The notes under the pieces: generated by a model
Told to the model about the DNA's origin: nothing
The model's input: the letters and a program-made list of their open reading frames with translations, nothing else
Databases searched by the model: none
Shown: one piece after another, positions 28,501-40,500 of the stretch
How the letters are laid out: every line of letters begins with the position of its first letter
How positions within the stretch are numbered: the stretch's first letter is position 1
From: Nocardia pneumoniae NBRC 100136
GTDB taxonomy: Bacteria; Actinomycetota; Actinomycetes; Mycobacteriales; Mycobacteriaceae
DNA: 64,000 bases
Direction of reading: 5' to 3'
NCBI RefSeq assembly: GCF_000308755.1
Contig: NZ_BAGF01000152.1
Span: forward strand, 186,001 to 250,000
Translations under genes and position numbers: made by a program

Positions 28501-31500
28501 TCCTGCACCCGGATATCGTCGCGACGGCGGGTCCGCGCACCTTGGTCGATGAAATCAAGCGGGCGCGGCGGGGCGCGCGGAAGTTGTCCACCAGGCCGCT
28601 GTTCGCTCTCGGCCCGGTCGACGAAGGTGACGGGACCACGACCTATGTCGCGCTGCCGCACTCGACACTGCCCGAAGGGGAGTTCGGCAAACTTCTGGAT
28701 GGCTGGGGATGGGACGATATGTCCGATCTGCTCCGGAATATGGTGGCCAAGGACGCCGATGGCCCCAGGAGTGGCCGCACCGACGTAGTGAACCACCGAG
28801 ACCCGAACTCGCCGCGTTTGTCCCTGGTCGGCAAAGACAGCAACCGCCATCGATTGACCGCGACTGTCGAGGGCGCCAAAGGCCGTAGGATCGCGGAATT
28901 CGGATGGGAGGTCCCGGCCGATGATCAGACGAGTTCGCAGAGGCTGTCCATCTCTCGGATCGCCCCGCTGATCACAGATTGGGCCAATGGAAACGAAGTA
29001 GGCCCGGACCTTTTTCGCCAGCTGAGGGCGGCGTTCGAAACCGTCTGGGCGGAGCCGCGCCCGCCCGGACCCCTGAAAGTCTCGGTGCGGACGTCCGGTT
29101 CGGTGGGGCGTCGGTCGATGGTCATCACCGTGGGCAGCCGGCGGATGACGTTCTGGGAATCATCTGTGCCGCAAGGTGCATTGTGGTTGGAGTCGCCGAT
29201 TCCACCGATCAGTGATTTGCTCGGCAACGGTGCTACACCGGCCTATTACGAGCACCTGTTCACCGGCGCCGGTGATGACTTCCAAGTACGGTTCGTCCGG
29301 GCGGAGACCACGACCGAGGGTGTCTCGCTGTCGCTCACGGCGGATATCGCCGGCTACGGATCCGGCGGGTTCGAAATCCGGTTGGTCGATGGACCAGCCG
29401 GGCCCCAGATCCATCTCGAACTCGGTCGTCTCGATCGGAACCCGTTCGCCACGGCACTGCGTGACCGGCTGCAGTGGTGGGCCGACCGGTCGGGCGGCGT
29501 CCTCCTCGAATCCGCATCGGGTGCGTTGGACGGGCAGTCGTCCGCGACGGTGGCGACGTCGCGTGCCGACGTGGCGGAATCGACCGCGCCTGAGCAGCCA
29601 TCGGCGGATCCGGCCGATGGCGATGTCGTGGCCGAGCCCATCGGGTGGTCGGAGGAGGAGCTTCGGCGGCGATTGGGTGGGCGTCGCCGGGCGGCGTTGC
29701 TGGCCGAACTGCATGAACTCGTCTACGAGCACACTCCGCCGGAACCGGGTCCGCGTGAGATCGTGACGTCGGCGCTCGAGCGTGTGGGGGCCCCGGAGAC
29801 TGCCGATCAGGATCGAGCGATGTTGCTCGAAAAACTCAGGGACTTGAATAAGGTTCTGGCCAGGGAGCGTTCGACGCGGGCCGAGTACCGTGCCTGGCTG
29901 GATCAGCGGTACGACCAGGTGGACACAGCGAAGTGGGAGGGCCTGGACAGCACGAAGGAGGAGCTGGACGAGGCGGGCAAGCTGTGGCGGCCGATCCAGC
30001 GTTTGCTGTCGGATCTGCCAGCAGGCGATGCTGTTGTCTTGCCTAAGGGTGCGGCCACGTCCGCAGCAGCGGCGGTTGACGCCGAGGACGGTGCGCCGTC
30101 GCCAGCGAATGAGATCAATGGCACTGCAGGCCTGGATATTTCGCAGTCGGCCGACGATCTCAGAACAGAATCCGACCGATTGGTCGTGGCCGAGCCCATT
30201 GAACAGGGGGTGACCGCGCCGTCGGACGTGGAATCCGATTCTCAGCAGGCGCTGCGGCGAGTCCTGGGTGAGGTCTACGCCCACGAGGGCGCGATGCGTG
30301 AGCGTCTCGGCCAGCCTCGGGGTGATATTTCCGTGGTGGATGGCTGGGCCTGGGAGACCGTGTTGGAGACCGCGAAACAGCGGATAGCGGCCCCCGATAT
30401 ATTCCCGGATGATCGTCGGGCATTGCGCGAGGCGGTGCGGGCTTGGGAGCGGGAATCCGGTACCGAGGTCGCCTCCGACGTGGTGCTGGATCAGGAACGC
30501 GCGGCCGCCGCTCCAGACGAAACCGGCGATAATCCGCCCTCGGCGTCGCCATTCCTGCCGGACGGTTTCGCTCATCCTTACGGTCTGGACGGGGCATGGC
30601 CCAATTCCGACCGTGCTGCGACGGACATACGCTCCAGCGAGGCTGGGACGGTCGGTGACGTCCCGCCGGTGGTACCGGCTGAGGGTGATGTCGTGGCCGA
30701 TTCTGCCGCGAGGTCGGAGGAGGAGATTCGACGCCAGGTCAAACATCAGCTCTCCACCGGGGACCGGGTGTCGCGACTCCGTGTCGGGCTGAACGGGCTC
30801 GTCCTCGACGGCGCTGTCACACCGGACAGGTTCGCGGAGATCGTCGCGTTCCTTGAGCGGGTGCACGGCTCCGCGACAGTGGCGTTGCCCCAGGTGATCT
30901 CGGTGGCGGAGCTCGACGGTGAGCAGCTGTACGAGACGCAGACCTATGGCGATGGTGACGGCCGGTGGTCGGTGATTGTGCTGAATCGGCGGATCTTCAC
31001 CGAAGACGGCTGGTTGTCGGACATACTGGCCGGGGAGTCGTATTCGTGGGCGGGCGAGTCCGCCGACGTGACGACCGTGCTCGCACACGCGATCGGCGAT
31101 GCGGCGTATCTGGTGGTCGCGTACGAGTTCCGTCTCGAAGACGATCCCGGCGCGTATGCCGACAACGAGGCCGATGAGAAGCTTCGCGAACACTATGCGC
31201 AGACGACGGACCGTTACGTCGACGAGGTCATCGAAGGCGACTTCCAGCTCTGGAAGAGCAGCAGATTCCCCGCGCACCCCAATGGTCTACCGCTGAAACT
31301 GCGGGACGCCGTCGCGGCGTCGGTCGCGAAATTGCTCGGTGGTCGGCTGGCGGTTGCGGACACGGAGAACGGCGGAGCCTTCGTTGGAGAACTGATCGGT
31401 CAGGACCTGACCGAAGTCGAAAAGGTTCTCGTCGAACGGTTCGCGGCGGGTCGATCCGGTGCGGCGACAAGCCACTCCCGAGACCCCCGGGACGGCATCG

Positions 31501-34500
31501 TGCACGATGAACGGACGGGCCAATCGAGCTGGGCCGCGTGGCCCTACACGCTACTGCGCGACGGTGAGCTGACCAAGGTCCTGACAACGATGTGGGGATT
31601 CGATGCCGACACCGCGTTGATGCTCCAGGAAGCGTTGTCCGGCAGCGTCAGTGGATATGTCGAGATCCGGTACTGGACGAAATCGCGTCAGCTCCGCATC
31701 GACGGATTCGGCGCCGACGGACTGGTGTTGAGCATTGATGGTAACCCCGATGCGCTGTCGTTCACCTGGACGCTCGAGCGCGACGACCGTGGTCGGCCGA
31801 CGGCTTTCTCCCGCGCGTTGCTCGCCAAGCTGGTGACGGATTGGAGTAACGGTGCCGGCGATGTCGAGGGCGCTGTGGGGCTGCTCACCGATGTCTCCGC
31901 CGCCGATAGCCGGTCGGAGGTGACGGTCACCGTGTCCGGCCGAGCGCCGGAGCGGTCGCTGGAACTCAATGTGCCCGGGAGCACGGGGCAGCGAACGTAC
32001 GCGGAATCCATTCCGCGGCAGTCGGAATCGGATTTAGACGCGTTGATTCCGGCGGTCGAGCTGCCAAAAGCCGACACGGCGCGACCCGATCCGACCGCCG
32101 GTCTCCCCGAGATCGAACAAGGCGGGTTGTGGACGGGCGACTACGACCAACTGCCGGTTCATCAGTTGCTCATCGGGTCGGTTGGTGCGGCCCGGTCGTT
32201 CTTCGCCGGCCGCGCAGCGGGTTCGGTGGTCGAGCTCGACGATATCGAGTATGTCGGGAACGGCAATGTGCGGCTGTACTTTTCGCTGCTGCTGGACAAC
32301 GGCGTGTCGAAGCGATTCGTTGTGCAGGTCGGGCATGGCAACCACGGCCAGCTCAAGGGGTTCTACCCGCGCAAGTTCTACGGGCCCGACGCACCGAGCA
32401 TCGAGGGGGCAGTACGGGCGCTGTCGATCGAGATGGATGCCTGGCTGAACAGCACTGGGTCGGCCGACAGCGCCGACGTGAGCCGGCAACCCTTGAAAGA
32501 CCAGCTGGATCAGGCTGCGTACGCGGATGCGCTCGGTCCCGGCTCGATGGGGGCGGGGGCAGGTGAGGTAGTCCTCGGTGACAAGGACTTCGCATCGCTC
32601 GAAGGGCGGCAGGAGAACCCGTCCGACGCGCGATCGCTGTCTGATGCGGTGGAACTGCGCACCGGTGATGCGGGCACGAGGGTAGTCGTTTCGGACGTCG
32701 ATGATGCGGATCCGGGGTCGCTGGATGCCGCCGAGCTGGCGCGTAAGGAGGGCGGCGGTACCAGCTCCGTACCGTCTATGTCTTGGGGTGTTCCCGTCCC
32801 TACCGCGGTGCCGAGTGATGGTAGTGCGGAGTGGGGTTCGTTGGATGAGTCGGTGGATGATCTGCCGGGTACGTGCGTGCAGAACGCCTGCGCGGTGATC
32901 GATGCGATGCATCCGGGTGTGGTGGATGCGTCGCGGAATCCGCGGTCCGGTTTGGCGGCGGAGTCGGTGCCGCAGATTCTGGCTCGCTTGCGCAAGCGAA
33001 ATCCGGCAGCGGAGTTGGAAGGGTTCCTGCCGGAGCCTCAAGCGGGTCGTACCGCGCATGACAAGATCTCGGGGGCGCTTCGCCCGGGTGATATGGCGTT
33101 CGTGGCGGATCGCCACGATGGGTTGCTCGGTGTGGATGGCGACTGCTATGCGGTGATGAAGCTTCGCGGCGGCGCCGTCGTGGCGTGGAAGCGGATCGAT
33201 GGTCGTTGGGAACCGATCGAGCATATTCCCGGTGGGTATTTCGGCGACGGTTCTCACGGGGTGCCGACCGCCACGTGGGCGACGATCGTCCGTGACGGCG
33301 ACGTGGTTACCGGCGTCGGTGACGGGTCATCGTTGACTGAGGAGCTGTGGTTCGCGGGTCCGGGCATCGGCCCGTCACTTCCCGGAGACGCCGAGACCGG
33401 CTGGGCCGCGGATGTTCCTGCCGAGGCCGCGGCGAGAGTCTCCGACGAAACCAGCGTGGGCGTGCGTGGCCGCGTGCCGAATGGGCCGAATCTCTCCAAC
33501 GAGATCGTTCTCGACGGTGTCGGTACGGATCAGTACTGGGAGAAGGCCGGTGAGGCGGCCGATTTCGTCATCGAGACGATGAGCGAGTCCGGGTGGCGTG
33601 ACGCGGGCGGGAAGCTGTCCCAGGTGCGTGCGTCGGTGCGGGAGCTGGTCTGGAACGCGTTGCAGGACAGCGAGGGCGAGCCCGTGCGGCTCAAGGTGCG
33701 TGGGACTGTCGCAGGCGTGGTTTCCGGGTCGCCCTACTGGAAGTATGACGTCACGGTCTTCTACGACGGTGAATCCCCGCTGACACCGGAGCACAGGTCC
33801 GCCGCCGACCGGGCGGCGGGCCGCGGCGGATACCTGATCGCCACCCAGCAGGACTGGCAGTGGAACAGCGGTGGCCGGTACGGGGCCTCGGCCAGGTTCA
33901 CGGTGAGCGAAAGGCAGCCCGGGATGTGGGGGGCGGGTCCCACTCCGCCCGGAGCGGCAACCCCCTGGGGCACTGACGCATACGGCACTGACATGTCCGC
34001 AGCCGACGCAGCGGCGACGTTCGGCGCCGCGGAGGCCCGCTACCTCCGGGTACACGGCGTGGATCCGGCGTCGACCGACCCGCAGTACGCAGACCATAAG
34101 GCCGATGCGATGGGCTATGCCTGGCGTTCGCTGACCCCGGGTGAGCAGCGTGCGTATTTGGCGGCGAACCCGGGTGTGGTGGACCGGCTCGCCCGCGTTC
34201 CGGCCCAGCACCGGGACCAGGCCTACCAGCGGATTGTCGAAGAAGCCCGCACCGATGCCGCAGCGATCAGGCGCGCGTGGCCCGAGGACCAGCGCACCCC
34301 GGCAGACCCGGCGGACCTGCACGAACTGCAGCGCGCCCTGGGCAGCGCCCGCGCCTGGATCGCCGAGTTACCCGGCAGGCCGGAGATGCGGGTATGGCGG
34401 GTCGATCCGAGCACCGGGGACGTGACGGTCGTCATCGGTGCGTTCGGTCCGGCTGGTCAGCTGGACGCCGACGATGTCGAAGCGCTGGCGTTTTCCGGCA

Positions 34501-37500
34501 TGCCGATCCGGATGCTGGAGTCGGCGCTGGCCGTGGCCGCCAACCGCATCGAGCGGCGGGCCCTGAAACTTCCCGTGCGACGGACGGCACTGGTCGTGCG
34601 GTTCGGCCGTCAAGCGGCCGGCTCCGATACCGCCGCCGGGGAGCAGCTGCAGCGCGACCTCGACGATGTGATCCGGACCCACCACCCTGGCGGTCATCTG
34701 ATTTCGCAGATCGAGGCGCTCGGCCACCGCGATATCGCCGAGGAGTTGCAGATCCGTGGGCGTGGCACCCTCGGTGGCCAGGTGTTGAACCAGTCGGATG
34801 ACTGGTCCGCGTTGCCTGCCGACCCGGACAGGCCGCGGCGTGCGCTGGTGTACGGCCTGCTCGACAATAGTGGGGTCTCGACGGTGAACCGGAGGGTCTG
34901 CCAGGAGCTGGAGGCCGCCGGATACGAGGTCTTCCTGGTCAGCGGCTTGCCCTACACCGAAAATGACGAGGGCCTGACCGTGCACGGCCCGAGCGAGTAC
35001 ACTCCGCGCCTGCACCCTTGGGAGCAGCAAAGATTCGATTCGGGTAACCTGCCGCCGGGGACGTCGCTCGTTGTGGCGCATTCCTACGACCCGGCGGCGC
35101 AGCGGATGCGCGAGATGCATCCGGACATGACGTGGGTGCAGTTCGTGCACGGCGACTGGATCGCGGTCGGGAAGGTCTGGAGTGACTCCGAGGACGCCGA
35201 GACCGCCGAGACGTATGACGTATGGGAGCGGTCGCTCGATCCCGACATAAGGGCGGGGTTCGGACCGCTGTTGCGCGACACCGCGATGCGGCTGGAGACC
35301 GACGCCGAGGGCGGCGGCGAGGTCATCGAGGTGACTCCCGGATTCAGCTTCGCCGAACCCTTGTGGACCGCTCCGGCGGACGGCCCGCTGGTGATCCTGC
35401 TGTCCGGGCGGGTGCTGGACGAGCAGAAAGGCGCCGCTGAGATGGCCCAGGCCGTCAAGCTGCTCGGCGAGCAGGGCATCGAAGCCAAGTTGGTGCTGCG
35501 TGGCGCGCTGCCAGGCGAGGAGGAGAACCGGCTCCGGGAGCGGCTGACCGCATTGGTCGGTCCGGACGTCAACATCGAGTACCGGCGCTTCACCCAGGAC
35601 GAGGCCGAACTCACCGCCGATTATCAGGGCGCACACGTCGTCGTGATGCCCGGCGGTGCCGAGGGCCTCGGCCTGGCGGGCGCCAAAGCCCTTGCCGCGG
35701 GCGGCGGAATACTGGTGATGGCGGATACCTGCGGGCTAGGGGTACTGGTCGACGACCTCGACCTGCCCGAGGAGGTGCGGCATACGCTCCTGGTGGAGCA
35801 GGGCTTCACCGAGAAGCCGGACCCCGTGCGGTGGGCGCGCAAGTTCGCCGAACTAGCGCAGGATCTGGCGGGCGCGCGGGAACGCATGCTCGAGATCGGT
35901 CAGTATCTGAACGACCATGACTTCACCTGGGCCCAAGGTGTGCGGTCGCTGCTGGACGCGGTCGACCGCGTCGAGGCGCGGCGGTCGATCCGCGACCGAG
36001 TCGCCACCGGGGCCGAAGCTTTGTCGTCTCGGGCGGCGTTCCTGCCGGGTTCGGGTGGTGCGCCCGCGCGGCTGATTGTGTGTGGCGTGGACGGTGATTC
36101 GCCCGCCGATATGCGCCGCGCCACCATCGCGGCGTTGGCGCACAACCCGCAGGCCGCCGACCACGTGCGGACACAGGCGGAGCCGGGCACGCTGTTGCCC
36201 GGCATTCGGCTGGAGTACTGGCAGGCCGCCGACGGTGAACCCGCTCAGATCGGTACGGCCACGGCCATCGTCGACGGCAGCCGGGTGTTCATCCGGGAAG
36301 ACGATGGCATCTGCCGTGGTTACGGCGACCTGCTCGTCGACCCGATCGCCGACACCTTCGCCGACGAACTGGAAGCCGGTTCGAGCCCCGTCCGGCTGAA
36401 AGAGTGGCTGACCCGGTGCGGCTATGCGTTTCCGCCCAGGGTGGCGCGTCTTGTCGAGCGGGCCGTGGCGCACCGCAACGGCCGGATCCAGGCGGTGGTC
36501 ACACCCGGCGGTGCACTGCGGGTCGAGGTGCACGACAATGCAGAGCACTTGGGCGACTCCGCTGCACGAGCCCGTTTGGTGGTGTCGGCTGCCGCCGGAT
36601 CCCCGGAGACCCTCCGAGTGGAATCGACCGTGGCCCGAGGTGACACCGTCGAATTCGACACGGTGGCCGAATACCTCGCCGCGGAAACGCTATCCGGCCT
36701 ACCCGATGGCGATCGCGAACGAGCGGCGAGACGCTGGGAACAGCGTCGGGGCCGGCTCGCCCACGCCGACATCCGGATGGTCACGACACGAACCCTGAGT
36801 CTGGACGTGCCCGTGCTGACCCAGCAATTCCCCGACGACGGCACGCTCCGGTTCGACTGCCTGCCGGATCCGTTGGGGGAGAGCGGCTGGTTCGGCGTGC
36901 GCCTGTCCGCCGACACCACCGCTATCGACAACGCGGTGGACGAACTCCGAAAGTGGGTGGCCGCGGGCCGGTTCGGCGACCCGGACGCCGCCGACCCGCT
37001 CGGCGGCACGATCGCGACACCGGTGGCGCGGCGCCTCCGCGCAGCCCTCGAAGGCGCCGCCCCGGACAGTGAGATCATCGCTTACGTAGACAACGGCGCG
37101 AATGGCCGCGAACTACACACCCACCTCGTCGACCCGGACGGCCAGGTGCGTTACACCCTGATCGTCGGACCTGACGGCGAAGTCACAGAGGGCAACGCGG
37201 ATGTGTCGGTATCCCGCGGGGCCTACCAAAAGGATCCGCGCGGATTGTGGCGTGGCCCAGGCGATGAGGTGGTTCCGGCGCATGACCGCGGGCTGTTGTC
37301 CCCAATTGCGGCCCTGCGTGCCCGAGCGGTGGCCGCGGCCGCGCGCGCCGATGCCGCGATCGTCGACCTGGGCGCCGAGATCCACGCCACTCTGGCGGCG
37401 ATGGGCGCCGATGCGGAGGTGTTGGCGGCATGGCAGCCGGATAGCGGCTTCTCGGACGGGGCGCGCTTCGATGTGCTGCCCGCCCTTGAGCACGGACTCC

Positions 37501-40500
37501 TCCCCGGACGTGACGACGAGTTCACGCAGCGGTATCTCGACCTGATCCGGCAGTACAAGCTGGCGGTATTCGAGTCCGCCCACCAGGTGCGGCGATCGAC
37601 TCGGTTGGCCGAACTCGCCGGTCGGATCGCGCACGAGGCGCCGGGCTCGGTTCCCGCGGAACTGGTTCGAGCCTTCGCGGCGGTGGATGCTTTGCGGGAG
37701 GCAGCAGCAGGGGATATCAGGGAGAAGGCCGCGAACCTGTCGGTGTGGATCGATCCAGCGGATTTGGCGCCGGATCGGATCATTTCCGTGCTGCCGGATA
37801 TTCGCGCGCGCATGATGGCTCCATCAGAAGATCGGTTAGTCGCCCCGGCTGCGGGTGAACCGGGGATCGATGAGTTGGCGACCGCTGCGCTGATCTATCG
37901 GCTCACCGATTCCGAAGCCGAGGGGCTCGCCGCATTGCCGCTGGATCCGGAGGCTCGGCGCTGGCTCACCGGCGAGGATGCGCAGGCCATTCCGGAAGGG
38001 TATGCGGCGGCGGTAGCGGCACAGTATCGAGGCAGCGCCGAGCTGGCCGTGTCGATGAAGCATCTTCCCGGCCCTCCGCCGCTCGATGTCGACCCGGATC
38101 GGCTCGCGCTGTCGGTCGCCGCGGCGGCGACCTCGACTGTGCAGGTTCGAGACGCGGGTACCGAAGGCACGGCGGGCAAGGCCGTAGGGGATCTGCTGTG
38201 GCGGGTACCGGCCGTGGCCGTTGCCGCCTGGCAGACCGCTTACTGCGCGGGACAACTCACGGAACTTCCTGCCGTCGCGATGCAGGACGGCGTTCCGGCC
38301 GCCGACGGCGATCCAGCCATGGGGCCGGAGGTCGCGGCGCTCTATGCGCAACTTGTGTCGGAACACGGGCAACTGACTCGGGTCGCCGACCACATCGCGG
38401 AAGACCTTGTGGGGGAGCCGAATCCGGAACGTGAGCAGCGAATCGCGGCCATCGAATCGGAGCTCCGCTCGATCGAAGACCTCGTCTTTGGCCAGACGCG
38501 CATGTCCGAGATGGCGGCGCTGACCGAGACGGCGCTACGGCATCGCGATGCGGCGGCGGCGCAACAGGATTCGAAAGCCCGGGTGTACGCGGCACGCTTG
38601 ACAGATCTGCTCGGGACTCGTCGGCGGACGCGCTCCACCGAGGTGTCCGACGCCGTGGCGGCGCTCACGGCGGCGGTTGCGGCACGGCTCGGCGTAGCGG
38701 AACCGGTCGGACAGCGAGGGGCGGTCGAGGACACCGACGACGCAGGCGACGAGGCCCGCGGCGATGAACACCGGGCAGCGGGCACGCAGCAAGCGCAGCT
38801 GCGCGAACTCGGACTGCGCGTCCGCTACCGAGCGGCACAAGTTCTCGAATCACGTTCGAGGGACGCAATTTCGGAGTCGGTGCCGACGGACAGTGATACC
38901 CCCGGAATGCGCCTGTTCCGGCAACGGCGCGAGCAGCGCGACGCGGTGATCTACCGTGTGTACGAACTGGCGGCATCACTGTCGTCGTGGCGGGATCCCG
39001 GGACGACCCCCGACGATGTCGACGCCGCCGTACGGAGTCTGCGGCTGCGGAACCTCGATCTGCGCGAGCAGGAGGTCGTCGACGAAATAGCGCGTCTCGG
39101 GGCCGAGTATCGCCGCCTGGATGACGAGCTGCGGGTACTCAGGGTATTGCTGAAGACTGACGAGGTCGAAGTCTTCACCTCTGCGGCCGACCTTCGGGCC
39201 AGGACGGTCGGGTTCGGCGCCGGTGCGACGGCAGTGGTGCGCGTGGTGACGGACGGTAGCGTCGGCGACGAACTCCGGATGGACATCGTCGACGGCACGG
39301 ACGGGCCGGAGCCGCACGGCATCGATCTGGTGCATGAAGACGAAACTGCCGACTCCGTACTATATTTCGCGAAGATCGTCCCGGCGCCGCTGATCGCCGA
39401 CCGCTCGGACGGCCCCGGCGTGATCGCCGAGTTGCGCGGCAAGTACGCCGCGGAAATCGCGCGGCGAGCTCGGGCTGCGATGGGCGATGGCCGTGCCGCC
39501 GAAGCTACTGTGGCCGAGGTGTTCCATCGTGCCGGGCGCGGAATCGACCGGCTCGGCCCCGGGATCAACCCGGACAAGTGGCTACTCGACGATGTCGCCG
39601 GGCCACTCATCGCAGCCAACGCGCGAGCCGCGCGGTTCGGCCGGTGGCTAGCGGAGAACTTCGACCTGTCCGAGGCAGGCCGAGAGATGCTGACCGCGCG
39701 GGAATGGGCGCGTGTCCTTCGTGGGCTCGGTCAGGACGACAAGGGAGAATTCGACCTGCTGTTCGACCTGTACCAGCGCATCGAGCAGCTGGCGGGGCCG
39801 GGCGAGGTCGAGGCACTCGAAGCGACCGTGGCCGAACTCGACGCGTCGGTCGGTGCGCTGCACGTCGCATCCGAATCCGGTGAGACACCGATAGACAGGT
39901 TCGTCGCGCTTCTGAAGTGGAACGATCCGGTCGAAAGTGACGGAATCCGCCAACCGTGGGTGGAATTGCGTTTCGCCGGTGAGGGATTCGGACAGTACGC
40001 CGACCGCGTCCTGGCCCGTGGACTCGGGGATCTGCGTGCCAACCAGCGCGCGGACCTGCGCGAGCGGCTGCTGCACGCGCTGACCCAGCTGGACACCGAC
40101 GATGCGGCGCCGGACGTGATTGTGCGGATCGGCCAGTACGACGGAGTTACCCGGATCCACCTCTTTGTGCAGGGGCAGCAAGAGCGCTCGTGGGATTATC
40201 ATGAAAATGACGACAGCGCCTTCCCTCGCGTCCCCGCAGCGAGTAGCGACACCGCGTCCCATTTCGACAGCTTTGAGGCTCTCCGACGCCGGGCGTTGCC
40301 TGACGGACTCGGCTCTCTCGGGAGCGGATTGATCGGACCTGGCCCCTACTCGCGCTATCCGGAGCCCGATGACTCGCGGTCGGAATCGGACGCGAACCGA
40401 ATGGCGGGCGATGGGGATCCGGCCGGCAATTTCCCGGAGCCGGTATCTCTGGATCTGTCTGTTCTGAGTGTGACCACCATGAAGGCAGCGGTTTCGCAGT

